Both the position numbers and the translations under genes were made by a program. A DNA stretch of 64,000 bases from Burkholderia sp. WSM2232. GTDB taxonomy: Bacteria; Pseudomonadota; Gammaproteobacteria; Burkholderiales; Burkholderiaceae. Positions 17,273-26,226 of the stretch are shown piece after piece. The notes beneath the pieces are model-generated. The model worked only from the letters and a program-made list of their open reading frames with translations. It was not told the origin of the DNA and made no database searches. The DNA is taken from NCBI RefSeq assembly GCF_000472545.1, contig NZ_KI421432.1:186001-250000 (forward strand), given 5' to 3'. Every line of letters starts with the position of its first letter. The stretch's first letter is position 1.

Positions 17273-18151
17273 TCATAGTTTGCGCAGCAGCCCCGCTGCC
17301 GAGCGCATCCGGCGTTTGCGTTCCTTGTGCAGCGAGTGCAGCACGCTCCCGGTGTCGCCCGCGCCGGAGAGCAGATCCGCGTTGTCGCGCAACAGCATTT
17401 CGCTCGCGACAATATCGTTTAGCGTACCGAAACGTTTCTGAACCTGCTTCAAACGTTTGAGCGTTTTCTTGTGACTGCCGCTCAGAACCGGCTCGAAAAA
17501 CTCCAGCAGGTAACGCAGCTTTTTACCGGCCTTTCTCACGTCGTGAAAGGCGGCGTAGTTCGAACGCCTGGCGTGGCGCGCGCGTTTTGCGCGCTTCGTC
17601 AAAGAGCGCTCAGAAGCTGCAATCCGCTTGCTCGCGAATTTGCGCAGCGGCACGCGTTCGTGCGCGGTGTTGAGCTCCGTTGATGCGCTTGTCAACGCAT
17701 CGCGCAGTAGATGCTTGACGTCCGCGTTGCTCAGCGTCTCGCGGCTCGTCGAAAGCGCGTTGCCGCGCGCTTCTTCGAGCGCGGGGGCGAAGTTGCCGGC
17801 GCCGTCCTCGTGCCGGATCAGTTCGATCAGAATGTCCCAGTCGCGCGTCTTGCCCGCTGCCGTGGCGAGATACTTGTAGAGCGCCCGTTGCCGGGTGTTT
17901 CCGCCCTTCTCGAGCAGCGGCCCGAACGCCCACCACAGCGAACGCAGGCGGCGCAGTGAAACGCGAAGCTTGTGCAGCGCTTCAGGAGACGGGGCGTCGC
18001 GCACCGCATTGGCGTACGCAATGGCGTCGCTCACGAGCGGTGCCGCATACGACGCGAACGCCGCCTGCGCCGTGGGTTCCGGCGTGCTGGAGCCGGCGGC
18101 CGCAGGGCCACCGTTCGCCTTACGGCTTTCCTTCTGACCGTCGCGCTTCAT
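17273..18151 (-). CDS. CHAD domain protein (polyphosphate-binding)
   Basis: A 292-residue, very basic helical protein. The CHAD signature is seen twice: 'ALHKLRVSLRRLRSLWWAF' near residues 58-76 and 'FHDVRKAGKKLRYLLEFFEP' near 203-222. CHAD domains bind inorganic polyphosphate through conserved His/Arg/Lys residues. There is no CYTH domain, so it is a binding protein and not a triphosphatase. It is divergent from the PiT transporter and a neighbour of PPK2, which supports a role on polyphosphate granules. Confidence 0.92.
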   Translation of the reverse strand: MKRDGQKESRKANGGPAAAGSSTPEPTAQAAFASYAAPLVSDAIAYANAVRDAPSPEALHKLRVSLRRLRSLWWAFGPLLEKGGNTRQRALYKYLATAAGKTRDWDILIELIRHEDGAGNFAPALEEARGNALSTSRETLSNADVKHLLRDALTSASTELNTAHERVPLRKFASKRIAASERSLTKRAKRARHARRSNYAAFHDVRKAGKKLRYLLEFFEPVLSGSHKKTLKRLKQVQKRFGTLNDIVASEMLLRDNADLLSGAGDTGSVLHSLHKERKRRMRSAAGLLRKL

Positions 18152-18301
18152 GAAGACTCCTGGAAGGTGCGTGTTTCAGCGTAGCAAAAAAGATTCCTGT
18201 CTGCCATGGACGGGCTGCCGAAGCCCGGCAAGACCGAGGCGGCATCCGCCACGCCGGCTATGCGTGCTGCATTCAGGCGCACGCGCGGCCACGACACGCG
18301 G

Positions 18302-18319
18302 CTGTCATCGTACCGACAT
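18302..18319 (+). promoter_or_regulatory. Candidate Pho box between CHAD gene and PiT gene
   Basis: CTGTCAT-CGTA-CCGACAT: the first 7-mer matches the PhoB half-site perfectly and the second matches 5 of 7, with the usual 4-base spacer. It is 52 bases before the PiT start and inside the divergent gap with the CHAD gene. The spacer is less AT-rich than typical. PhoB could activate or repress here. Confidence 0.5.
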
Positions 18320-18370
18320 GCGCGCCCCGCACGATCCAAAGCTCCGCGACTTTTTTCAGGGGCACACGTC

Positions 18371-19957
18371 ATGCCGGAACTTTCATACCCTCAACCGGGT
18401 GGGATCAGTGGCAAGGGGCGCAATATCGGCCTCGTGATCTTCCTCGCCGTGATCGCCGTGGGCATCGGCTATTGCAGCATGCAACTGGTGGGCGACCTGC
18501 AACCGGTGCGTGAAGGTTCCGTGCTTCCTTATCTGCTGCTCGGCATCGCGCTGCTGATCGCACTCGGATTCGAATTCGTCAACGGCTTTCACGACACCGC
18601 GAATGCCGTCGCCACGGTCATCTACACGCATTCGCTCGCGCCCAATCTCGCGGTGGTATGGTCGGGCGCATGGAATTTTCTCGGCGTGCTGACCTCGAGC
18701 GGGGCCGTCGCGTTCGGCATCCTGCAACTGCTGCCCGTCGAACTGATCCTGCAGGTGGGCAGCAGCGCGGGCTTTTCGATGGTGTTCGCGCTGTTGATCG
18801 CGGCGATCATCTGGAACCTCGGCACCTGGTATTTCGGCTTGCCCTCGTCGAGTTCGCATACGTTGATCGGTTCGATAATCGGCGTCGGCCTGATGAATCA
18901 GTTGATGCACGGCGTGAACGGCACGAGCGGCGTGGACTGGAACCAGGCGCTCGGGGTCGGCAAGTCGCTGCTGTTTTCGCCGCTCGTCGGCTTTCTCGCG
19001 GCAGGGTTGCTGCTCATGATCCTGAAAGCGGTAGTGCGCATTCCCGCACTCTATGCGGAGCCTAAGGGCAAGGAACCGCCGCCGTTCTGGATTCGCAGCC
19101 TGCTGATCCTGACGTGCACGGGCGTTTCGTTTGCGCACGGGTCGAACGACGGCCAGAAGGGCATGGGCCTCATCATGCTGATCCTGATCGGCACCGTGCC
19201 CACGGCGTATGCGTTGAACAAGGCGGTGACGCCCGCACAAACGCAAACCTTCGTGGCGGTCGCCGAACAGACCTCGGCCGCACTCGCGCGATATACGAAC
19301 GGCGCGCCGCAGTCGGCCAATCCGCGCGCGGATGTCGAAGCTTATGTGCGCACGCATCAACTCACGCCCGCCACGTTGCCCGCGCTGAAGCAGCTGACGG
19401 ACGTCATCGCGCAGCAAGTCGGCGCATCCGGTTCGATGGCCGCGGTGCCGCAAGGCATGGTGGATAACGTGCGCAACAACATGTATGTCGCCTCTGAAGC
19501 GATTCGCCTGATGGAAAAGGCGAAACAACCGGCCTTTGCACCAGCGGATGCAAAAGCCATCGAGAACTTCAAGGCGCAAACGGACCATGCGACAAAGTTC
19601 ATCCCGACATGGGTGAAGGTCGCGGTGGCTATTGCGCTCGGCATGGGCACGATGGTCGGCTGGAAGCGCATTGTCGTGACCGTCGGCGAAAAGATCGGCA
19701 AGCAGCATTTGACGTACGGACAGGGCGCGTCCGCCGAACTCGTCGCGATGATGACGATTGGCGCAGCCGACATGTACGGTCTGCCGGTTTCCACCACGCA
19801 TGTGCTGTCTTCGGGCGTGGCCGGCACGATGGCGGCCAACGGCTCGGGCTTGCAATGGGCCACCGTGCGCAGCCTGGTGCTTGCATGGGTGCTGACGCTG
19901 CCCGCCTCCATTGCGCTCGCGGCGGGCTTGTATTGGGTGTTTCGGGCGGTGTTCTGA
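18371..19957 (+). CDS. pit: Low-affinity inorganic phosphate transporter (PiT family)
   Basis: A 528-residue PiT-family symporter. The family signatures 'GFEFVNGFHDTANAVATVIYT' (first repeat, shown in part) and 'TGVSFAHGSNDGQKGMG' (second repeat) are present, with about ten membrane helices. A cytoplasmic insert of about 130 residues lies between the two halves, as in the larger PitA-type proteins. The ATG at 18371 is preceded by CAGGGG; the frame is open further upstream without similarity. With CHAD and PPK2 beside it, phosphate taken up here is likely linked to polyphosphate storage. Confidence 0.93.
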   Translation: MPELSYPQPGGISGKGRNIGLVIFLAVIAVGIGYCSMQLVGDLQPVREGSVLPYLLLGIALLIALGFEFVNGFHDTANAVATVIYTHSLAPNLAVVWSGAWNFLGVLTSSGAVAFGILQLLPVELILQVGSSAGFSMVFALLIAAIIWNLGTWYFGLPSSSSHTLIGSIIGVGLMNQLMHGVNGTSGVDWNQALGVGKSLLFSPLVGFLAAGLLLMILKAVVRIPALYAEPKGKEPPPFWIRSLLILTCTGVSFAHGSNDGQKGMGLIMLILIGTVPTAYALNKAVTPAQTQTFVAVAEQTSAALARYTNGAPQSANPRADVEAYVRTHQLTPATLPALKQLTDVIAQQVGASGSMAAVPQGMVDNVRNNMYVASEAIRLMEKAKQPAFAPADAKAIENFKAQTDHATKFIPTWVKVAVAIALGMGTMVGWKRIVVTVGEKIGKQHLTYGQGASAELVAMMTIGAADMYGLPVSTTHVLSSGVAGTMAANGSGLQWATVRSLVLAWVLTLPASIALAAGLYWVFRAVF

Positions 19958-20060
19958 AACGTAGACCGGGGGGCCGCCGCGGTTCGTTGCGATGGAGCCC
20001 CCGGCTGACAGCGGCTCAACGACAAAATCCACGCCTGACCGATGCCGGTCGCCCGAGCGC

Positions 20061-20987
20061 TCAATACACCTCAGGCACGATCATCGAAGCCGGCACCGGC
20101 TGACGGCTGTATTCGTCGTGATAGACACGCGCGGGCAACTGGATAGTCGGATGCTCGATCTCGTGGTACGGCACCTGGCTTAGCAGGTGGTGAATGCAGT
20201 TCAGCCGCGCGCGCTTCTTGTCGACGGCCTGCACGACCCACCACGGCGCTTCGGGAATGTGCGAGCGTTGCAGCATCACCTCTTTGGCCTGCGTATAGGC
20301 CTCCCAGCGGCGGCGGCTTTCCAGGTCCATCGGACTGAGCTTCCACTGCTTCAGCGGATCGTGAATACGATTCTGGAAGCGGATTTCCTGCTCCTCGTCG
20401 GTAATGGAGAACCAGTACTTGACGATCTGCACGCCGCTGCGCACGAGCATTTTTTCGAACTCCGGCACGGAGCGGAAGAACTCTTCGTATTCCTCGTCGG
20501 TGCAGAAATTCATCACCCGCTCCACGCCCGCCCGGTTGTACCAGCTACGGTCGAACAGCACCATCTCCCCGCCGGCCGGCAGGTGCGAGACATAACGCTG
20601 AAAGTACCATTGGGTGCGCTCGCGATTGTTCGGGGCCGGCAGCGCCGCGACGCGGCACACGCGCGGATTGAGCCGCTGCGTGATGCGCTTGATCGCGCCG
20701 CCCTTGCCCGCGGCATCGCGTCCCTCGAAAATCACGACCAGCCGGTGCCCCGTCTGCACGATCCAGTCCTGCAGCTTGACGAGTTCGCCCTGCAAGCGGA
20801 ACAGCTCGCGAAAATACATCTTGCGTGCTTCGCGGTTCTCGCGCGTGAAGGTTTCGGGACCGTCGAGAATGCGGTCGTCGACCTCCATTTCGAGTTCCTC
20901 GTCGTACGCGTCGATGAGGTCTTCCTCGAAACGGCGTTGCCGCTCAATCAGCAACTCGGCTTCAGGTCTCGGATCCTGCTCTTTCAT
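20061..20987 (-). CDS. ppk2: Polyphosphate kinase 2
   Basis: A 308-residue single-domain PPK2, which uses polyphosphate to phosphorylate nucleotides (or the reverse). The Walker A motif 'GRDAAGKGG' is at 89-97, the 'LFDRSWYNR' Walker B/lid block at 144-152, and 'EAPWWVVQAVDKKRARLNCI' near the C-terminus. One-domain length and the 'DDRILDGPET' N-terminal extension suggest class I. It is convergent to the PiT gene. Confidence 0.93.
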   Translation of the reverse strand: MKEQDPRPEAELLIERQRRFEEDLIDAYDEELEMEVDDRILDGPETFTRENREARKMYFRELFRLQGELVKLQDWIVQTGHRLVVIFEGRDAAGKGGAIKRITQRLNPRVCRVAALPAPNNRERTQWYFQRYVSHLPAGGEMVLFDRSWYNRAGVERVMNFCTDEEYEEFFRSVPEFEKMLVRSGVQIVKYWFSITDEEQEIRFQNRIHDPLKQWKLSPMDLESRRRWEAYTQAKEVMLQRSHIPEAPWWVVQAVDKKRARLNCIHHLLSQVPYHEIEHPTIQLPARVYHDEYSRQPVPASMIVPEVY

Positions 20988-21128
20988 TGCGGCTCTCCTC
21001 GCGGCGGAAATGATCGGGCGCGCGGCGGCATGCGCGACGCGGACGCGCCCGATTATCGGTGCGCCCGGTGTCAGCCGTGTTACCGCCCGGCCGCTTCATG
21101 ATAGCGAGTTTTGCGCGGACAGCCGCCG

Positions 21129-21548
21129 CTAGCGCAGCGGTTTGGCAAAGCTGATTTCGTGCCCGTCTGGGTCCGTGATGTGGAAGTAGCGCTCGCCCCA
21201 CGGCGCGTCGGACGGCTCCAGCGAGGGCGTCAAACCCGTGGCCAGCGCCTTCCGATAGATCGCATCGACATCCGATACGTAAACGATCACGCGGCCCCAC
21301 CAGTTCACTGGCGCACGCGGGTCGGCGATCAGGTTCAGGAACGTGCCGCCAAACGCAAACGACGTGAACGCAGCGTCTTCGCCGCCGAATTGGAGCGGAA
21401 AGCCGAGGGCCCGGTAAAAGCCCACCGCCTGCCGCATGTCGCTGGTGGCGAGGGTGATCGCGCTGAGCGACTCGATGCGCGGTTCGTCTGGTGTACTGCC
21501 GGTCGATGTTGCAGTGCCGGGAGAATACGTGGCGGATGGGTCGATCAT
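21129..21548 (-). CDS. VOC family (glyoxalase-like) protein
   Basis: A 139-residue vicinal oxygen chelate fold protein with paired beta-alpha-beta-beta-beta units: 'ITLATSDMRQAVGFYRALGF' at the start and 'HITDPDGHEISFAKPL' at the end, giving a His and a Glu that can bind metal. The ATG at 21548 has a GGAGAGAGAG site; the first 25 residues are Ser/Thr/Pro-rich and outside the fold. Substrate unknown. Confidence 0.85.
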   Translation of the reverse strand: MIDPSATYSPGTATSTGSTPDEPRIESLSAITLATSDMRQAVGFYRALGFPLQFGGEDAAFTSFAFGGTFLNLIADPRAPVNWWGRVIVYVSDVDAIYRKALATGLTPSLEPSDAPWGERYFHITDPDGHEISFAKPLR

Positions 21549-21747
21549 GGCTCTCTCTCTCCAATAACGGCGCGGTGTGACATGACATGAAGTAGCGTCG
21601 CGCGGCATGCCGGCCGTCGATGGCGAGCAATCAGCCTGCCAGCACAAAGTGTCTCACACGGCACGATGCATGAGACGTGCGCCGCTTCACACTTGAAAAC
21701 CTTACGCGCGCCCCGCATCTGCGTTTCCGTTTATCCGGAGCATCGCC

Positions 21748-22791
21748 ATGGGAAGCCGTCCACGCTTCATTGATGACCTGTCGCGCGCCGCATCCGACGC
21801 CCCCGGGCCGAACTCATTCACTCCTCTATCCGACGACGCCCTGCTCGACGCCTATTCGCGCACCGTAATCGGCGCGCTCGAGCGCGTGCAGCAGGCCGTC
21901 GCCTTCATTTCCGTCGAACGCCGGCTGCCCGGCGCCGCGCCCGGCCGCGAGCGCGGCGCGCGCGGCGGCACCGGCTCGGGCTTCATCTTCACGCCGGACG
22001 GCTATCTGCTGACCAATAGCCACGTCGTACGCGGCGCAACGCACATTCAGGTGACGCTGGCCGACGGCGCGAGATTCGACGCCGATCTGGTCGGCGACGA
22101 TCCCGGCAGCGACCTCGCGGTGTTGCGCATCGGCTCGCCGGAGCCGCTGCCTCACGTCGAGCTTGGCGAATCGTCGAAGCTGCGCGTGGGGCAGATCGCC
22201 ATCGCAGTCGGCAATCCGCTCGGCCTCGCGCAGACCGTCACCACCGGCGTGGTGTCGGCGCTGGGCCGCTCGCTGCGCTCGAACTCCGGCCGCATGATCT
22301 ACGACGTGATCCAGACCGATGCCGCGCTCAATCCGGGCAACTCGGGCGGCCCGCTGATCAATTCCGCAGGCCAGGTGATCGGCGTGAATACCGCGATCAT
22401 TCCCGGCGCGCAGTCCATCTGCTTCGCCACCGCAATCGACACGGCGAAGTGGGTCATCATGCAGATATTCGCGCATGGCCGCGTGCGGCGTGCGTATATC
22501 GGCGTAGCGGGCACCACGACGCCGCTGTCGCGCCGCGTGCAGCGCTATTTCGCCCTGAGCGCGCAAAGCGGCGTGCATGTGATGGAAATCGTCAAAGGCA
22601 GTCCCGCAGCGGCGGGCGGCTTGCGCACGGACGACACCATCGTCGCCATCGACTCACAACCCGTGCAGGACGTGGACGCGCTGCAACGCACGCTCGACGC
22701 GTCGCGCATCGACAAGCCGGTCAACGTAACGGCGCTGCGTGGCGCGCAACGGCTGGAACTCACGTTGACACCCGTTGAACAGGCAAGCTGA
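21748..22791 (+). CDS. HtrA-like serine protease with PDZ domain, no signal peptide
   Basis: A 347-residue trypsin-like protease with a PDZ domain (about 255-340). The catalytic triad reads His92 ('TNSHVVRG'), Asp122 ('GSDLAVL') and Ser199 ('NPGNSGGPL'). Unlike DegP/DegQ/DegS, the first 50 residues hold no signal peptide or membrane helix, so the protein appears cytoplasmic unless the start is wrong; CCGGAG before the ATG at 21748 supports this start. Family knowledge: such proteins degrade or refold damaged proteins; the location is the odd point. Confidence 0.9.
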   Translation: MGSRPRFIDDLSRAASDAPGPNSFTPLSDDALLDAYSRTVIGALERVQQAVAFISVERRLPGAAPGRERGARGGTGSGFIFTPDGYLLTNSHVVRGATHIQVTLADGARFDADLVGDDPGSDLAVLRIGSPEPLPHVELGESSKLRVGQIAIAVGNPLGLAQTVTTGVVSALGRSLRSNSGRMIYDVIQTDAALNPGNSGGPLINSAGQVIGVNTAIIPGAQSICFATAIDTAKWVIMQIFAHGRVRRAYIGVAGTTTPLSRRVQRYFALSAQSGVHVMEIVKGSPAAAGGLRTDDTIVAIDSQPVQDVDALQRTLDASRIDKPVNVTALRGAQRLELTLTPVEQAS

Positions 22792-22805
22792 TTCGCACGC
22801 AAAAA

Positions 22806-22837
22806 AAGACCTCGGGCTCTTTCGAGCGCGAGGTCTT
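22806..22837 (-). terminator. Intrinsic terminator downstream of ggt
   Basis: Stem AAGACCTCG / CGAGGTCTT with an inner GCTC/GAGC pair and a TTTC loop. The left flank is a run of A, giving a T run on the minus strand, so it mainly ends ggt; it may also stop the converging protease gene. Confidence 0.85.
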
Positions 22838-22895
22838 CTGCTGTTGCGAGCGGAGCATGCGGGCAGATGTTCCGCGCCGCCCGCGCGAACTACGC

Positions 22896-24629
22896 TTACT
22901 GGATGATCCGCGTCACGCCACGGCCGCGCGGATCCGCTGCCGGCTCGGGCGTGTTGTCGTTGATCTTGATTGCCTGGATGTCGCCGTTGAAGTTCTGCGC
23001 CTTCAGCGTATAGCCCTTGGCCTCCACGGCCTTGGCGAGCTCGCCGTCGATCGGCAGGTACGGCTCCCAGAAAATCGTGTTCGGCGGCAGCAGTTGATGA
23101 TGGAAGCGCATCGCAGCGACTGCGTCCGGCAACGGCATGTTGAAGTCGTAGATGTTGTTGATCACCTGGAAGATCGACGTGAAGATGCGCGAGCCGCCAG
23201 GCGTGCCGATTACGAGCGACACCTTGCCGTCTTTGGTGAGGATCGTCGGGCTCATGGAAGAGAGAGGGCGCTTCTTCGGTTCAATCGAGTTCGCGTCGCT
23301 GCCCACCACGCCGAACATGTTGGCTACGCCCGGCTTCGCTGAGAAGTCGTCCATTTCGTCGTTCAGCACGATGCCCGTGCGGTCCGCCACTACGCCGGAA
23401 CCGAAGTAGCCGTTCACCGTGTAGGTGTTGGACACCGCGTTGCCCCACTTGTCGACCACGGAGAAATGCGTGGTCTCCGCTTTTTCCGGCATCGACGTGC
23501 CGAGTCCGGGTTGCACGCTCTTCGTGTCCGACGGCGTTTCCGGATTCACTTCGGCCGCGCGCTTGGCGATGTATGCGTCGTCGGTCAGTTGCGCAACGGG
23601 TACCTTGTAGAAGTCCGGGTCGCCGAGATATTGCGCGCGGTCGGCAAATACGCGCTTTTCGATCTCTGCGATCAGATGAATGTACTGCGGCGAATTGAGC
23701 GGGACGTCCTTGAAGTCTGCCGCGCGGTCGGCTTTCATCTTCAACAGCTGGACGAGGCCGATGCCGCCCGAGCTCGGAGGCGGTGCGGTGTACACGCGGT
23801 AGCCCTTCCAGTCGGCCGCAATCGGCTGACGCCAGACGGCTTTGTACTGCTGCAGATCGGCCTTGGTAATCAGACCATGACCGCGCATGGACTCCGCAAT
23901 CAGGTCAGCCGTCTTGCCCGAATAAAAGTCTTTCGCGCCCTGGTCGGCAATGCGCTGCAGCACAGCGGCAAGGTCGGGCTGCTTGAAGTTCACACCCTGC
24001 TTCAGGTTGCCGAAGTACGTGTCGAAGTTGGTTTTGCCGGCGAATTCCTTGGCCGCTGCATCGCGGCGCTGCTGCAACTGCTCGCTCACCTCAAAGCCGT
24101 CGCGCGCATAGTGAATGGCCGGCGCGAGCACCTGCTTCCACTTGAGCTTGCCGAAACGGCGCTGCGCCTGCCACATGCCGTCTACGGTGCCGGGCACGCC
24201 CACGGCGCGGTAGCCATACAGGCTCATGCCTTTGATGACCTCGCCCTTGTCGTCGAGATACATGTTCTTGGTCGCGGCGAGCGGCGCGCGTTCGCGATAG
24301 TCGAGGAAGTACGGCTTGCCGGCCACGTACAGCGTCATGAAGCCGCCGCCGCCGATGTTGCCCGCTTCCGGATAGGTCACGGCAAGCGTAAAGGCGATGG
24401 CCACCGCGGCGTCGACCGCATTGCCGCCTTCCTTGAAGATCTGTTCGGCGGCGTCCGCGCTGTATTCGTCGGCGACCGCGATGGCGGACGCAGTGAGTAC
24501 CGCCGGTTGCGCTTTCGCGGGCGGCTTCGCGACGGCCGGCGTGGCCTCGAGGAAGCCGAAGGAAACAGACAACACAGTGGCCAGCGCAAATACGCTGGCG
24601 GACGCTCTGGCATTGCGGAACAACTTCAT
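22896..24629 (-). CDS. ggt: Gamma-glutamyltransferase (periplasmic)
   Basis: A 577-residue precursor with a signal peptide (about 1-34, 'ATPAVAKPP' end). It cleaves itself before the nucleophile Thr386 in 'ETTHFSVVDKWGNAVSN' and then hydrolyses or transfers the gamma-glutamyl group of glutathione. The small-subunit motifs 'PLSSMSPTI' and 'TPGGSRIFTSIFQV' are intact. The ATG at 24629 is preferred because a GGGGGAT site lies just upstream. No operon partners. Confidence 0.95.
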   Translation of the reverse strand: MKLFRNARASASVFALATVLSVSFGFLEATPAVAKPPAKAQPAVLTASAIAVADEYSADAAEQIFKEGGNAVDAAVAIAFTLAVTYPEAGNIGGGGFMTLYVAGKPYFLDYRERAPLAATKNMYLDDKGEVIKGMSLYGYRAVGVPGTVDGMWQAQRRFGKLKWKQVLAPAIHYARDGFEVSEQLQQRRDAAAKEFAGKTNFDTYFGNLKQGVNFKQPDLAAVLQRIADQGAKDFYSGKTADLIAESMRGHGLITKADLQQYKAVWRQPIAADWKGYRVYTAPPPSSGGIGLVQLLKMKADRAADFKDVPLNSPQYIHLIAEIEKRVFADRAQYLGDPDFYKVPVAQLTDDAYIAKRAAEVNPETPSDTKSVQPGLGTSMPEKAETTHFSVVDKWGNAVSNTYTVNGYFGSGVVADRTGIVLNDEMDDFSAKPGVANMFGVVGSDANSIEPKKRPLSSMSPTILTKDGKVSLVIGTPGGSRIFTSIFQVINNIYDFNMPLPDAVAAMRFHHQLLPPNTIFWEPYLPIDGELAKAVEAKGYTLKAQNFNGDIQAIKINDNTPEPAADPRGRGVTRIIQ

Positions 24630-24697
24630 TGATATCCCCCAAGACGACTGTTTCACCTGACGATCACTACAGTTCCCTTGGGCTTATAACATGTGAA

Positions 24698-24758
24698 GCG
24701 CCTCTTTGCGAAGCCGCGCAATTTCGTAAGGCGGCTGTTGCGGCACACAAAGAGGCGC
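24698..24758. repeat. Long-loop inverted repeat after doeD
   Basis: Perfect 11-base arms GCGCCTCTTTG (24698-24708) and CAAAGAGGCGC (24748-24758) separated by 39 bases. It starts 12 bases beyond the doeD stop and lies before ggt. There is no T run, so it may be an mRNA 3'-end stabiliser or a Rho-associated structure and not a classic terminator. Confidence 0.6.
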
Positions 24759-24769
24759 ACAGTTGCGGG

Positions 24770-26185
24770 TCAAACAGCGGACGCGGGCGTCAGAACTTGC
24801 GAGGCCACCTCGTCTACAGCCGCGCGCGCGAGCTTTACGATTTCATCCACATCGGCACGTGAAGTCACGAGCGGCGGCGCGAACCCAAGAATGTCGCCAT
24901 GCGGCATCGCGCGAGCAATCAGACCCCGTTGCAACGCAGCAGCAGACACGCGCGGGCCCACTTTTAGCGCTGGGTCGAACGGCCGGCGCGCATCCTTGTC
25001 GGCCATGAATTCGAGCGCGGCCAGCATGCCCGCGCCGCGCACTTCGCCGACCAGCGGATGCGAATCGAAAGCCGCGTGCAGTTGCTCGAGCAGATACGCG
25101 CCGGTCTGCTCCGCGTTTTGCGTGAGATTCTCGCGCTCCAGAATGTCGAGGTTCGCGAGCGCCGCTGCCGCACAGATCGGATGGCCCGAATAGGTCCAGC
25201 CGTGACCCATCGGCCCGAGTTCCTGCGAAGCCTTGTCGATCACATCCCACACGCCTTCGCTCACGATCACGCCGGAGAGCGGCGCATAGGCGCTCGTCAG
25301 CCCTTTCGCGACGGTAATCAGATCGGGCGTGATGCCGTAATGCTGCGCGCCCATCTTCGAACCGAGCCGGCCGAAACCGCACACCACCTCGTCGCAGATC
25401 AGCAGAATGTCGTGCTTCTTGAGCACCTGCTGGATGGCGGCCCAATAGCCAGCCGGCGGCGGCAGGATGCCGCCTGTGCCCATGACGGGCTCGCCGATGA
25501 ACGCGGCAATCGTGTCGGCGCCTTCGCGCGCGATGAGTTGCTCCAGTTCTTCCACGCAGTACGCGACGAACTGTGTTTCGTTCATGCCGGCCGGCGCATT
25601 GCGATACCAGTGCGGGCACGTGGTGTGTTTGACGCGTTCGATAGGCAGGTCGAAGCATTGATGGAAGCTCGGCAAGCCAGTGAGGCTGCCGGTCACGATA
25701 CCCGAGCCGTGATAGCCGCGCTGCCGCGAAATGATCTTCTTCTTGTTCGGCCGGCCCTTCACGTTGTTGTAATACCAGACGAGCTTGATCTGCGTTTCGT
25801 TCGCGTCCGAACCGGACATGCCGTAGTAAACCTTCTTCATGCCCTGCGGCGCCCATTCGATGATGCGCGACGACAGTTCGATGATGGTATCCGTCGAATG
25901 GCCCACGTACGTGTGGTAGTACGCGAGCTTCTTTGCCTGCTCGTAGATTGCCTCGGCCACTTCGGTGCGGCCGTAGCCGATATTCACGCAGTAAAGGCCC
26001 GCGAACGCGTCGATGAATGTCTTGCCCTGGTGGTCTTCAATGCGGATGCCCTTCGCCCCCGTCACGATGCGGCCCGGCAGCGCGCCGCTCGCATGGTCGT
26101 GAGCATGCGTGGAAGGATGCATGAAGTGCGCGCGATCGGCGCTGAAGAGTTGTTCGAGTTGCTGCAGTTGTTCGGGCTGAGTCAT
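24770..26185 (-). CDS. doeD: L-2,4-diaminobutyrate transaminase (ectoine catabolism)
   Basis: A 471-residue class III, PLP-dependent aminotransferase. The PLP lysine is Lys294 in 'TVAKGLTSAYAPLSG', the pyridine-binding aspartate is Asp265 in 'LICDEVVCGFGR', and 'YYGMSGSDANETQIKL' binds the phosphate. Alone it could be read as a general omega-aminotransferase. As last gene of the ectoine operon it fits DoeD, which turns L-2,4-diaminobutyrate into L-aspartate semialdehyde. Confidence 0.85.
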   Translation of the reverse strand: MTQPEQLQQLEQLFSADRAHFMHPSTHAHDHASGALPGRIVTGAKGIRIEDHQGKTFIDAFAGLYCVNIGYGRTEVAEAIYEQAKKLAYYHTYVGHSTDTIIELSSRIIEWAPQGMKKVYYGMSGSDANETQIKLVWYYNNVKGRPNKKKIISRQRGYHGSGIVTGSLTGLPSFHQCFDLPIERVKHTTCPHWYRNAPAGMNETQFVAYCVEELEQLIAREGADTIAAFIGEPVMGTGGILPPPAGYWAAIQQVLKKHDILLICDEVVCGFGRLGSKMGAQHYGITPDLITVAKGLTSAYAPLSGVIVSEGVWDVIDKASQELGPMGHGWTYSGHPICAAAALANLDILERENLTQNAEQTGAYLLEQLHAAFDSHPLVGEVRGAGMLAALEFMADKDARRPFDPALKVGPRVSAAALQRGLIARAMPHGDILGFAPPLVTSRADVDEIVKLARAAVDEVASQVLTPASAV

Positions 26186-26226
26186 GAAAGGCTCCTTCGT
26201 TCCTTCGTTAAATGCATGGATTGGGG

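Noticed and set aside
18383..20032. 549-codon minus-strand frame over the PiT gene
   Set aside because: Antisense to a well-supported transporter; composition is that of a shadow frame.
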